Assembly (NCBI GenBank): GCA_036426205.1 | Contig: CM071573.1 | Location: 44,545,664 to 44,609,663 of the forward strand | DNA: 64,000 nucleotides | Reading direction: 5' to 3' | From: Ascaphus truei | Lineage: Eukaryota > Chordata > Amphibia > Anura > Ascaphidae | Shown: piece by piece, positions 33,718 through 45,381 of the stretch | Position numbering within the stretch: position 1 is the stretch's first letter | How the letters are laid out: each line of letters begins with the position of its first letter | The notes under the pieces: model-generated | The model's input: only the letters and a program-made list of their open reading frames with translations | Database searches by the model: none | Told to the model about the DNA's origin: nothing | Made by a program: the position numbers and the translations under genes

Positions 33718-35160
33718 TGTAAGGGTGTGCTAAAAAACCCGTTGCGTGTGTATGGCAGGTTCCGCGACGGCACGGTATACAGGGTGCCGCCATGTTGTTG
33801 CGCAATATCACTAAGGACACTGATAAGGTCGTAAGGTCGCGCCTGCTTAAGGGGAGCGCGCGAACGCGGGACCAATAAGGAAAGGCTCTATATGGACGGC
33901 AACTCCCGCGAGCTCTGGGGCAATCACCTGACGCTAGGAGCCAATGAGAGGGCTGGGATTTTGGAGACAGGAACAGGAAGCGTGGGGGCAGCGACCACGC
34001 TAGGCAGAGGAGCTGGGAGCAGGAAGGGGAAGGAAGGGTGCAGGGAGCGAGTGGCTCCTGCACCAGGTAAGGATCCCCAAGTCCCAGGCAGGCCCCAATC
34101 CCTGTTAGGGTAGGGGGTAATTGATAAGGGATGGCCCGAGTTAGGGAGGCTGCCCTTAGGATTGAGAGGGTGCATGCTGGTCAGTGTCACGCTGGTAGTG
34201 CTGTGAGCGCTGACAAGTAAGCACAGTGTGTGCCGTGTATTGTTGCTGCATGTTGTTGCTGCATGTACCGAGTACAGTGTGTGCAGCGTGAGTTGCGGTC
34301 TGCAGGTTGACTATGTGTGCAGTGTGTCTGCTGCAGGCGCTGTTAGCTAGTTAATTGTTAGTGAGGCTTAGGGGACTTGGAGAGTTAGGGGAGTAGGACA
34401 GGTCATAACCCCTGCAGGCCCATAGAAGTTCCCCAAGCCACCACAGGTTGCTGTACTACAGGGACAGGCCCTAGGTTAGGGTTCCTGTCACGTTAGTGCC
34501 ACTTAGATAGATAGGGACACAGCGGCTGCTGCTGTTCCTGGGAAGCGGTTCGGACCCACGTTGGGGTCCGCAGAGACTACTCCAGAGTGGGACCGCCCTG
34601 ACGGTCCACGTGCCGGAGTTCAGTTGGGGATCAGAGGACGTCATCCTACAACTGACCCTTTGCGAAGAGTTGCTGACCCGAGCACCGGAGTGCTCGGCAG
34701 GTATCACATATTCCTAAGTGCACCACCGGGCCCTTAGCTTAACTGTGACTGCGCAGTCACCCACGATCTCTGCAAGAGTGCGGGACATTGGGTGGGTGTC
34801 CTAAGGACACTGGGGGGGACGCTCGGTGTTGGGGGAAGCGTTTGGTGAGACGCCTTGGTTATTAGTGTCTCCTCTGTAGAGGGACACCTTTTATGCTATT
34901 GTTGATATATGTTGTGTTATGTGTGTATGTTCTTAAGTAAAGTATTAGTTAATATATATACGGTGCATGTGTGTTGTTGTATTTCTTGCCATGGGGAATC
35001 TCACGTCACGGGGATCCTGGGTAAGTGGAGGCGCTGCGCTATGTAAATGTGTGAATATTACCCCAGGCTCCCAGCTAGCGGAGGCTCAGATCTCCTGGAG
35101 CCACAGGTGTTATACAGCGACCAGTAGTCCCTTAGGAAGGTGTTCAGAAAAAGGGCTACA
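33718..35160 (+). mobile_element. solo LTR inserted in the L1
   Basis: Starts TGTAAGGGTG and ends GGGCTACA exactly at the break in the L1 reading frame. Flanks are TTTA and TATA, an imperfect 4-bp duplication. It carries 'gtaagtggaggcgctgcgct' about 150 bp before its end and a 'ccccaggctcccagctagcg' block shared with the LTRs at 13115-15039 and 45382-46654. No internal region or second LTR is visible, so it is a solo LTR. Confidence 0.65.
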
Positions 35161-35466
35161 TATATATCCGGTACCCCCATGCCCCCTCTGGATCGTGATG
35201 CTAACAAGATCGATCTCGCGATTCTGGGTCTTTTACCCTGCCAAATAAAGTGATACAGCCTATTTTGAATGTTTTTGAGATCAGTGCCAGGGACATGGAC
35301 CGGGAGTGTTTGGAAAAAATATAGTAATCTTGGGAGTATGTTCATTTTTAAAGAAATCATTCTCCCGATCCATGAGATCTGGTAACCTTCCCACTGATCC
35401 AAGTCTCTTTTGATCTTTTCCCATAACGCTGGGTCATATTTTTTTTTAATCTCAGGTATCACTTTT
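35161..35466 (-). pseudogene. L1 ORF2 fragment upstream of the LTR insertion
   Basis: About 100 codons of L1 ORF2: KYDPALWEKIKRDLDQWEGY, then ISWIGRMISLKMNILPRLLY, ending ARSILLASRSRGGMGVPDIY, where the LTR starts. The sequence matches the parallel part of the second L1 at 44480-44770, which reads MNILLRLLYYFQTVPIW and GLGVPDLVRYYQAAQ. Confidence 0.8.
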
Positions 35467-35960
35467 CTTATTTACAACTCCACAGGCCCGGCACCACTCC
35501 TTACATATATACACTCGGCACTTCTGTTGTCCCATTGTGAGAAGACTTTCCCTCGTTCCTGTTTTCAGAGCATGAATATTGTAGAAACCTTTCTAAAATA
35601 AATAAATAAATAAGGCTCTGGGCCATTGTTACACAGAGTTAAAATATCTTGGTGTCGGTACCGGTACCGCCCAAAAAATGAAGCCATGTTCCCATGAGCC
35701 AGGAATATAAGGGAGATATAGGAGGGGCAATATTTACTAGGCAGGCTGCTGCCATCAGACCCCTTCCGGGGCAGGAAGACCCCTCACAGCTTATTGCTGA
35801 AAGTTGCTTTGTAAATATGTGCCACAATCATTATTTAAAAAGTAAAGTTTGGGTGATTTTTTTAGAGGTGTACCTCTATATTAGATTCATGACCTTTTTC
35901 CAGACCTGTCCCAAATAAACCGGGGCATTTAGTAGCAAGATGAAGTGTGGAGATCGCGCA
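35467..35960. other. unassigned intergenic sequence
   Basis: No gene or named repeat, apart from a short (AAAT)n run near 35600. Confidence 0.4.
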
Positions 35961-36328
35961 TTAGGCCTGGGACATGGTGATATGAAGAGCGCTGGGCAGC
36001 GCTGACGCTCATGCTTTCCTGCTCAAGCAGGAAATTGTTCGTGTCCCTGCATGAGCGTCAGCGAGCGCGCTTGTGTGCCGGGTGGGAGGCGGACGGGAGG
36101 CGGGGCTAGGGCGTACGTCACGGACTGCCATTGGCTTCTGGCAGTCACGTGACCGGCCCTGCGCTTCCCTCAGCGGGAAGAGTAAAATTGATCGGTTGGC
36201 TGAAATTCCACACGCCTCCGCACGCCTGCGGAAGCGCCGTCTAAAGCCGCGCTGATAGGGATAATGTTTCCCCTCCGCGCGGCCCAGCGCGCCTCAGCAC
36301 GGTGTTTTTGACCATGTCCGAGGCCTTA
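35961..36328. mobile_element. GC-rich MITE, TTAGGCC ends
   Basis: Ends TTAGGCCTGGGACATGG and CCATGTCCGAGGCCTTAA are inverted. The arms 'gcagcgctgacgctcatgc' and 'gcatgagcgtcagcgagcgc' form an internal hairpin. Sister to 30930-31325. Confidence 0.7.
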
Positions 36329-36772
36329 ACCCCTTCGCTTCCGCACGTTGCTTTGCCCTTGGGCTTCTGCGGACGAGAGGCAGATAAAGGTAGCGTAAGG
36401 AATAAGAATTATAATGTTTACGGCCGTGGGATATGTAACGGCTTTTTAGGTCAGGTCACGTTTCACGAGGAAAAGCCGACAGTCGAGGTTACTGGAGACG
36501 TCTCCCCGGAAGAGTAACACGAGAACTGAAGCCCGAGACGGATTAGTCGGGGTCTCTGGTTGCCATATGGCCGCCGTGCGGCTTAGAGAGACTTAGGTGG
36601 ACATGTTTGACGTTCCTGTCTCGCTGCCCGGAATGAAACACTTGTTTCTAACTCGGTGAACAATCTCAGGAGGAATTCACACTCCCATCCCATCCACACC
36701 CACAGTTACTAGGACAAACTGCGGCACACCGGAAGGATGCCTATAGAACAGGGGTGGAGGATGCCTATAGAA
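36329..36772. other. unassigned intergenic sequence
   Basis: No coding feature. It ends in a 23-bp direct duplication ('ggatgcctatagaacagggg') that reaches into the next MITE. Confidence 0.4.
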
Positions 36773-36954
36773 CAGGGGTGGGCGACTCCAGCCTTCAAGA
36801 CCCCCAAACAGGTCAGGTTTTCAGGATATCCCTGCTTCAGCACAGGTGGCGCAGTCAAAGACTGAGCCTATGATTGAGCCACCTATGCTGAAGCAGGGAT
36901 ATTCTTCAAACATGACCAGTTAGTGGCTCTTGAGGACTGGAGTTGCCACCCCTG
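36773..36954. mobile_element. palindromic MITE copy
   Basis: Full palindrome of the 'gatatccctgcttcagcaca' family. Its left boundary 'caggggtgg' is duplicated in tandem with flanking sequence (36735-36780). Confidence 0.8.
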
Positions 36955-38689
36955 CCATAGCATGTGTATTATTATTATTATTATTTTATTAATATTATTA
37001 TTATGTGGTTGTTTGTAAATCAGTATTTTCTTCTTATTTTTTGCTGCTTTCCTTTAAAAAGAAATCAATAAATAAACTGCTTTTCAGTGTGGATAATAAA
37101 ACATGTATGTGGCAGTGTATTGGTTAATGAGGCTTCCTTGCCTTACTAATTAGAGAAGGCACAGCTGTCTTCACCTGCATCTGGCTGTCAGTAAGCTCTG
37201 GTCCTGAGCCTCTGTCTCCTTTCATATTCACACAGCTTTGTCTGAGCACAAAGGATGCACTTTTCTGCAAGGTTAAAGCAGACAGCAGAGCTAGCCATAC
37301 AGAACATGGCAGGGTGCCATCTGCTCCCTCTGAGACCAAACCCCAATTACACACAACCCCAAAGTCCTCCAGACTGTTTACCAACTGTCAATTAGTGTGT
37401 GAGAGAGAGACAGACAGAGAGAGACAGAGAGAGACAGAGAGAGACAGAGAGAGACAGAGAGAGACAGAGAGAGACAGAGAGAGACAGAGAGAGACAGATC
37501 TGCCCTCCTGCAGCAAGAAGGACCAGGAACCTCTGCAAACAGAGCTGAGAGACACTGATCTCTCCCCATGTTATCTCAGCCTAAGGACCCCGACTCTCAC
37601 CAGATTAGGACTATTAGTGTTCTCAGCCCATATTAGGATTTCCCCCTTTGTGGATTTTTTTCAAAGAAATCTATTTCAGCGCTGAAACGACTGAAAATAA
37701 ATCAACACTTTATTTATTTAAACTTAGACTCATATTGTAAATGCGTCAACCAAAAACCACAATTTCATTTGAAAGAAACACAAGTTTTTCCCCCTCTCTA
37801 AATATAAAATGCACCAGCAGATACCCAGAGAGCAACATAACGAAATGTAGGAGTTACACGGTGAAGAAAGGTTTGCGAATATATGTGGTATTAACAAATA
37901 ATAAGTCTTGCGTCTTTAACGCCTTTTCTTCTGAAAACTTAAAGCAGCAATCCGTCCCCAAAATCAGTGCGTCCGGCGGGAGGCGCTGGAGATTATACAC
38001 CGCGAACCCTTTGGTTTCGGAGATATTGCCACTAAATTGAAAAACAACAAATATGGCCGCCAGCCACCCAACAAAAACAGGATTCATCCGTGCTGATGTC
38101 GAAAGTTTTTATTGGCCTTCAGAGTGGGGGCGACGCCCGGCTGGTATACTGTATTCAGTGGCTGCTAACTTTAATAACCTGAGAACCCCAGGGGACCCCT
38201 GTTCAGGTACTTAGAACATACCGCCTCACAGAGCCCTTTTCCAGGAGAGACCTCAGCATCAGAGAGATGTCAGGAAGAATTGTAAGAGGCAAAATTAAAA
38301 GCCGCACGACGACGCAGGACCTTGGAATTACAAGGTGGTCAGATATTTCAATTGTTTTGAAACAGATGTGTTTTTTTTTGGCTGACCCCATTATCACACG
38401 GCATAAGATGCGCCCACTGCAGCCAGGGATTCTGGGTAATTACATGCAAATGGCTCGTGTGTGTCACTTTTTGCTTCTTATTCACCCTACAAAAGTATGC
38501 CTGCCGCATTACACAGCTTTTCCAGCCCGGGTCACAGAAGCACCACATTGTATGATGCTGGGTGATCCTTTAACACTATACCCGAATCACCCTGAACCCC
38601 CCCTCTCCTGTACGTGAACGCGGCGGGGCGCGGCCTGATTGCACCGGTGTCACACAGATTTACATTTATAGCTAGAGCAAGGGATTAAG
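36955..38689. other. unassigned sequence with simple repeats
   Basis: Contains (ATT)n at 36967-37005 and a 100-bp (GAGAGACA)n array at 37398-37498. A MITE-like block occurs at about 38380-38560 ('cactgcagccagggattctg'), of which a relative is found at 45425-45460. No supported exon. Confidence 0.5.
37398..37498. repeat. (GAGAGACA)n tandem repeat
   Basis: About 12 copies of an 8-bp purine-rich unit. The open frames across it (Arg/Glu/Thr or Ser/Leu/Cys rich) are not coding. Confidence 0.95.
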
Positions 38690-39000
38690 GAGAAATAGCT
38701 GCGTTAGTGCAGAATAAATAAGCACTATTTTCAGCTCGCCCGGTTCACGAGATAATTACTGGTGAAGTTACGGGTGTTACTTCCTGGTTTTTAAGGGGAT
38801 TTAAATGACCGTCCAATAGGAAATCACAACCAATGATGTTGAAGTGTCATATTGGGCTATGAGATTTGGCAGCCATTTTCCCCCCCCCTTTGGGAGATTT
38901 AAACCAAGTAATTCCCCCAATAAGTATCTTAGGTACCAGGGAGTTTCAAGATCTACAAATAGTGGTTTTAGGTTCAGCAGAACCCCTGGACCCCACACTG
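38690..39000. mobile_element. MITE-like repeat of the 'AGCTC...GGGGG' family
   Basis: Contains 'gataattactggtgaagtta', 'acttcctggtttttaagggg' and 'aatgaccgtccaataggaaa'. All recur in inverted order at 53920-54090. Confidence 0.6.
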
Positions 39001-40199
39001 TAAAGAAAACGGGGGTATAATAGCAGCAAAAAGAACATTAGAAGAAACTGCTCATTTAATGTTGTTGTTTTTGATGAGTATTGATTTAATATGAGCTGAA
39101 ACATCCAACTAAACAGTGCAGAGTTTTCCATCTTAAATTCCAAACCCAGCCCTGGCAGAAGCCATGTCTATAATCCGGGACGCCCCTAAGTAATTGTACT
39201 TTATACATACAATAGCGGGATCGTTCTCTGTCACATTGTTCCCGGAGTGTGGTCTTGTCTCAGCTTTGTGTAAAACGAGGCGACCTTAGGATAGAGGGAA
39301 AATATCCGTCCTAAGTCTGTGATTCTAATCCTGATTGGATGCTGCGCGGTTTCTCGGACATCCCATGTTTGGAAGGCGCCCCCATCAACTGTCCCCCTCA
39401 AAACCCTGCTCTTAAAATGTCAGAAAGCCCAAACAAACCATTCACTGCTACGGAGGATTGTTCCTTAAGCCCTGATCACTGCGGCACTGGAATAACTGCA
39501 GCACTCTATGCGTTAATGAAAACAGCGCGTAATATACACCCCCACCCCGAGCGCAGGGTAACTATATGTTCCATTGTTCTGTAGGCGATCTGCTATAGTG
39601 ACTCAGTGGTGCAGTGGTGAGGAGATCAGTCTTGTAAAGTTCTAACCAGGGTTCACTTCCTGGCGTAGGCACATTTCCTTGCAATGACTTGTTATTAAGC
39701 CAACCACCAAAAAAAAAAAAGTTCAGTGAGGACATGTGAAATCCAGGTGCGGTTAGTGACATGTAAGTATGAAGGTACTGTACTGTAGCAGGTTTTTTTC
39801 ATGATGTTTTGGAGCGCCGACCTGTGGCCATTTCCATGTACTGCTGACAAAGCATTATAGGCAGCTGTGCACACCATGCATTAGGCTTTTCCAAAGGGCC
39901 GGCTCAAGAAGGACCAAGAGAATATTATACCAATATCATGTAGAATGTTTGCTAAATGTTAAAGTATAAACAATATGTAGCCATGGCTGGTCCAGGGCTA
40001 TATTTTCTGCCTCCTGTCACGTAAGTCCTAGTAGTTACAGGTAGTGTCAGGCTATCCCCCCCACTCCTCTCCTCATGTCCTCTTGGAACCTCAAATTCCA
40101 GAACGGCCCCTCCTCCTTGAAGCTGCAGACCACGCAATATCCTACATGTGTGTGTGTTAAAAACAAAATCATATCTATAGATATTATATATAGAGAGTA
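39001..40199. other. unassigned sequence with a SINE-like fragment
   Basis: About 39595-39710 resembles a tRNA-derived SINE ('gtgactcagtggtgcagtgg', then 'ccagggttcacttcctggcg', ending in poly-A). The rest is unassigned. Confidence 0.4.
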
Positions 40200-40735
40200 C
40201 GATGATATATATAGATATTAATATTATTATAGAATATATATAACATAAACTTATTTTGTATTGAGATTTTTAACTAAGAGAAACAAAACAGTGGAAAATA
40301 AACATATCATACAATATAGTACAACATTGTACATTATGAATACAATATAGTACAACATTGTACATTATGAGTATGGGGACATCTTGGGTTAGATGGATAA
40401 AAGGGGAACTGGGGTACAGAAAACAAAAAAAGGGGGATGGGAGGGCAGAGGGAAGGGGTTGGTACCAAAATTCTTCAGTATCTTTATAATATACATGTAA
40501 CATGGTATGTCCATAAATACCTCTCTTTCCCCCACAGTGTATCTGTGATGCAAGTCCCTAGTAAGTTCAGGGCCTTCAAGGGTTAATCTATGGGCCATTG
40601 ACTCCCCTTTTCGCCTACTTGTAAGTGATGGAAGTAAGGTAGTGACTCGTGGCCTGTGTAAGGCTATCAATGATAGGTACAATCCATGAGCCCGCCCCTT
40701 CCTGAAGCTTGTGAGTGGGTGTTGCAAAGTTAGGC
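40200..40735 (-). repeat. possible L1 3' UTR fragment
   Basis: On the minus strand it has a C-rich stretch followed by an AT-rich end, as the L1 3' UTR at 32205-32480 does. A 40-bp direct duplication ('tacaatatagtacaacattg', twice) lies at 40310-40370. The assignment is weak. Confidence 0.3.
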
Positions 40736-41486
40736 TAAGGCCCCGCTCCCAGAGTCAGCGCACCTGCGCTGCTGACAGGCGGTGCGCTGAGATACACAGA
40801 CCGCGATCTGCGGTCTGTAGGGAGCGGGAGCCGGAGCGGGAGGTGGGCGGGAGGTGGGAGGTTTGATCGGGAGGTGGGCGGGAGGTGGGAGGTTTGATCG
40901 GGAGGTGGGCGGTTTGACAGGGAGGGGGGCGTGGCTTGAGCGGAGGGACCCGCTACTCTCCCCCCCCTCCCTCCACGGACTCGGGCTGGAGCTGGAAAGT
41001 AAGTTTAAACACACACACGCAGGCACTCATTCATATATACACACACACACACACACACACGCACACACAGGCACTCACGCACTCATACACACACACGCGC
41101 GCACACACAGGCAGGCACTCATACACACACACACACACACAGACACACACAGACAGAGGCAGGCACTCACGCACTCAGACACACACACAGAGAAAGGCAC
41201 TCACCTGCTGTCCCTCCACACTCCTCCCCGCTCCCCGAAGCCTCTCCTCCTCCCGAAGCCTCTCCTCCTCCCAAAGCCTCCCCTCCCCATTGGCTCACAG
41301 CCACACACGTCACGCGTCAAAGCTAGAAAACACCATTCTCTGGTGTCTCCAGCGGCTGACGCGCTACAGCGTGTAATCAGCTGTGCAGCCAGTGGGGACC
41401 GGGACCGGCTCGCGAGGATTCCCCTGCTGGTGGGGAACTCGCGACCCGCCGCCCGCGCCAACGAGCGCAGCGGGACCGAGGCCTTA
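40736..41486. mobile_element. GC-rich MITE with a CA-rich array, second copy
   Basis: Ends TAAGGCCCCGCTCCC and GGGACCGAGGCCTTA as in 13205-13881, including 'gattcccctgctggtgggga'. It carries a locally triplicated 'gggaggtgggcgggaggtgg' block (40830-40915) and a CA/CG-rich array (41010-41210). Confidence 0.75.
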
Positions 41487-41510
41487 GAGCAGTCTTGCTC
41501 TGCCTTCCAA

Positions 41511-41790
41511 TGTGAGAGCATGGGCTGTCAGCCTCTCCCATTGCGTGGATGAGCTGGCCCACCTCAGGCCTGAGGACCACCAAGACTCAAGGCCCCATAC
41601 TATCGGGCAAGCACCATCCTGAAGTCCTGGGATGTTGGACTTTAAGAACTATGCTGTATGAAGAGCTGCTGCAGCATGTCCAATAAACCTACTTGTTCAC
41701 CATACCTCTGCCTGGGTGTCAGTTCCTGGGCAGGAGGGGTAGGAAGTGCTGTGAGGGAGCTGACATCCAACATCCTAGGATCCCATCACA
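41511..41790 (+). mobile_element. LTR fragment of another family with primer-binding site
   Basis: A 280-bp segment begins TGTGAGAGCATGG and ends GATCCCATCACA. It contains AATAAA near 41682 and is followed two bases later by TGGAGGCGCTGATCCAATG (41793-41811), a primer-binding-site layout. No second LTR or coding interior follows, so it is a remnant. Confidence 0.5.
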
Positions 41791-42014
41791 GCTGGAGGCG
41801 CTGATCCAATGAGCAAGAACCCAGAGACCACCCAAAAGCCTGTCCTGTTGCCCCTTACCACTGCGGCTACTCATCTCTTCTGTACTAGTAGGTATGCCTC
41901 AGCACCACACTAAGAGAGTAATTCAGTCCTTCTCCCAGGGGGGGGGGGATATGTGTTACATACATTATACCCAAACCCGAGATATACAAATAGATAACAG
42001 GGAAAGGACACCTT
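41791..42014. other. remnant of retroelement interior
   Basis: About 170 bp downstream of the putative primer-binding site, ending near a G run (41939-41950) that could be a polypurine tract. No ORF. Confidence 0.3.
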
Positions 42015-44795
42015 TCACATCATTTGTATCTTTATTTTCCTAACCATGGGTCCCAGGTCCTATAGAATTGTTTAGTTGTGTGGATGCAAGTTTTTCCATA
42101 AACAGCACCTCATTTATTCTGCATTCAACTATACTTCTGGATGGAGTCAGATGGCTCTTCCAGGCCGCCGTAATTGCACATCTGGCAGCTGTTAGAATAT
42201 GATATCAGACGTTTTGTAGTGGTTAATATTCTCAGCTGGTTTCGCTAGCAAATATATTAGAGGATCAAGAGGGATTTTAATTTCTATCGTTTCTTCAATA
42301 ATTCTTTGGATTAGGGACCAGTATTTTTTAATTGCTGGGCAATTCCACCATATATGTACCATGTCCCTGATTTGCCCACATCCCCTCCAACAACATTCTG
42401 ATTCTTTGGGGGAGATTTATTTTAGTCTTTTGGGGGTAAGATATCACTGGAACATGATTTTATATAGATTTTCCCTAGCCGTACATATTGATGTTTTTGA
42501 AGAATTGTCCCATATATACTCCCAATCGTCTCTATATCCAGGTTCAAATCTCTAGCCCACTTCCTGATATACCCATGTTCAGGCATATCTCCAGCTCAAT
42601 CTAAATCTCGATATATTTTTGTTATTAATCCCTTTTGACAACGCCCCTTTTTACATAAAAGTTCAAAATGAGTCATTTCTGGGAATTCTAGATTTCTTGA
42701 TCATTTTTGAAGATAGTGCCTAATTTGTAAATATTTGAATAAGTTCAGATCCGGAGCATTATATTTAGTAGGGCAATAGAGGGGGGTTGCACCCGCTCAA
42801 CCTAATGTGACCGCTAGGATCACTGAATCAGACTGGTGCAATAGGGCAAGGAGACTAATCAGAACACAGAGAACACTGTATGATGTAGAGACACAGAGCA
42901 TACAGATAAGGCGCTATTAATGCACTCAAAATCTGAGGGGTAAGCTACCCTAGTAAAAAAGCAACAACACAGGAATAATCTGAACCAAACCTGTAAATAG
43001 TGTTTGAGTATACTTTATTAATGTTGGTTAAAAATGGTACCAGATTAAATGGTGAATAGAATGAACCGAATACAAATGGTGCTATTAGGGCAAATTGCCA
43101 AATAGTTGATCCAAAATAGTTGGAAAACTAAACATAAGCACTATAAATTACAGATAGCACACAATCAATGCCTATGGTGTAAGGCAGTGAAGGCTAACTG
43201 AAATGGATGACGTCACTGGAGCACTATATAAAATATATACATCCACTAGAGGAAATTCAATGTGTGTAATCTCTAGCTCACTGTAAACCATACATCAATG
43301 ATGGGGTAGAAGGTGAATCAGTGGCAATGGTGATCATTAGTAACACACATAGATATTAGTACAGCTGACATGCATAGATCATTGGAACAATGGTGGTGTG
43401 AGCCCCACAAAACCTGTCCCTGCTAGTTAGTAACTACACATAGGGATAGAAATGCGGGAAAGGGGTACCCTACACACCAATATATGTTGATCCTGTGAGG
43501 AGAGAACAATACTGCAGGATCGTGTAACCCACTAGCTCTGAGGGTCAGGGTCTGCCTCTAGTGGATGTATATATTTTATATAGTGCTCCAGTGACATCAT
43601 CCATTCCAGTTAGCCCTCACTGCCTTACACCATAGGCATTGATTGTGTGCTATCTGTAATTTATAGTGCTTATGTTTAGTTTTCCAACTATTTTGGATCA
43701 ACTATTTGGCAATTTGCCCTAATAGCACCATTTGTATTCGGTTCATTCTATTCACCATTTAATCTGGTACCATTTTTAACCAACATTAATAAAGCATACT
43801 CAAACACTATTTACAGGTTTGGTTCAGATTATTCCTGTGTTGTTGCTTTTTTACTAGGGTAGCTTACCCCTCAGATTTTGAGTGCATTAATAGGGCCTTA
43901 TCTGTATGCTCTGTGTCTCTACATCATACAGTGTTCTCTGTGTTCTGATTATATTTAGTACATAGATCTGAATTTTCAATAATTTCCCTTTCTGAAGAAT
44001 ATCTCCCATTACTGTATTTTGATATGTTTGTTTCTGTATTGTTCAAAAGCATTTGTGTTGCATCCTGGTGTAAATTCGGATTGTTAAACATGGAAATAAA
44101 CTGACAATATATACAAAAGGCCTACAGCACACAAACTTGTCAAAAATAGAATCTAATGATATATTCGTGAATAAAGCAGCTACAAAATCAATCCCAGCAC
44201 AGGCAAGGAGAGTACATCTCATGGAACAAGCAAACAATGAAGGGAGAGGAGGGAAGGAGGGAAAACAAAGGGAAACGTAACAAAAAAACAACAAAAAAGC
44301 ACAGTACACAAGAATAAATTGAGGTGATATAGGGGGGCAATGGGAATAAACTGAGAGAGGAGCGGAGACAACTTATATTTTAATCTTGTTTTGTCCCATA
44401 TATCTAAGGTAAGTTTCATTGAGCCACGTTCCAATACTTTCTGATGAATCTCTTTTTTTTCTCTGTCCCCCAGCGCAAAGTCGGGATATATTTTTTTGAA
44501 TACTGTGTTTCACTTGCGACCCCGCAATATAGACTTTGTTCTGCATTTCACACGATCACTTGGCGTTACTGAGCTGCCTGATAGTACCTTACTAGATCTG
44601 GAACCCCCAACCCTGGAGGATATCGTAACTGACCTAGCCACTTGTGGGTTTCATATCCTTACCAAATACATTGGACATGTTTGTTTTGGAGTATCTTTAA
44701 CTCACTCGCTGAGATCCAAATTGGAACGGTTTGAAAATAATATAATAGTCTGAGTAGGATATTCATTTTTTTTTTTTTTTTTTTTTTAAATCAGT
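42015..44795 (-). mobile_element. second L1-type LINE, degraded and interrupted twice
   Basis: Minus-strand fragments in order: 44770-44480 (MNILLRLLYYFQTVPIW, GLGVPDLVRYYQAAQ), 44435-44340 (LTLDIWDKTRLKYKLSPLL), 44088-43961 (MFNNPNLHQDA), and 42770-42015 with the C-terminal cysteine motif (QIRDMVHIWWNCPAIKKYW). Two insertions split it: a 1.18-kb fold-back at 42771-43947 and about 250 bp at 44090-44340 flanked by a similar 'aaataaactga' sequence. Multiple stops and shifts are present. Confidence 0.75.
42771..43947. mobile_element. fold-back element with 396-bp arms and 13-bp target duplication
   Basis: Left arm 42857-43252 and right arm 43555-43950 are near-perfect inverted copies around a 300-bp loop. 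The whole is flanked by the direct repeat ATTATATTTAGTA (42758-42770 and 43948-43960), which is L1 sequence. No ORF longer than chance. A 13-bp duplication points to target-primed or other long-staggered insertion, not a TIR transposase with a short duplication. Confidence 0.8.
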
Positions 44796-45195
44796 TCTGT
44801 ACTATTAGAAAATACTTGGAGCATTTTTTTTAAAAAGAACTCTGAAAAGCATTTTTAATGTATTATAATGTAACAAGCCTTTTTTTGTTTCTATAGCAAC
44901 ATTTACAAAGTCACTTTCGCTTTATTTTCTGAAATAGGCTGTGGCACACCCCTTATTGAGCCCTGCCCTCTCTTTAGCAGTGCACCAACTGTATCTAGTG
45001 ACTGCCTGGTTACATGATCTTCCCTGCAGATGGCATCTTTGGTCCTCTTCTGCTGCACTGACAGCCATTTAGTGAAGCCAGAGTCGAATCTTCGCTGATC
45101 GATCACAGGAGAACGGATCGATTGGCAATTTAGCGAATTACTTATTGTGTGGATTGTATTGATGCACATATTAAAGGGGGGAAAAAACCCGGCAG
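44782..45195 (-). repeat. 430-bp interspersed repeat, copy A
   Basis: A reverse-complement match of the segment at 60690-61165. Shared blocks include 'ctgtgatcgatgggcgaaga', 'cagcagaagaggaccaaaga' and 'ggttgctatagaaacaaaaa'. One end is A-rich. It has no ORF or tRNA-like promoter that I can see, and the class is unknown. Confidence 0.65.
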
Positions 45196-45381
45196 CTTGG
45201 ACTACTGTTTTAAAACCCTGTGTGACATATGGATCCCCACAGCAACCAGGGCAGGCCCCTGCACACACTAGTATTGCTTGTAACCCCTGTCCTAAAGGGT
45301 TGGGTTACTTATATTTATATACCACTCTCAAATAAAAATAATACAAATATCACTTGTGAGCACATTCACATCTTAGACAGG

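Larger units (their letters stand above)
32205..35466 (-). mobile_element. L1-type LINE, 5'-truncated, interrupted by an LTR
   Basis: Read on the minus strand, the element runs from about 35466 (ORF2 region downstream of the RT core: MNILPRLLYFFQTLPVHVPG, then FIWQGKRPRI, GGMGVPDIY) to a C/T-rich 3' UTR and A-rich tail near 32205. A solo LTR at 33718-35160 splits the '...GVPDIY | KYYQAAQL...' junction. L1 sequence continues seamlessly on both sides. Confidence 0.8.

Noticed and set aside
39595..39665. tRNA gene
   Set aside because: Only a degenerate A/B-box-like pair followed by poly-A; a SINE fragment without a cloverleaf.
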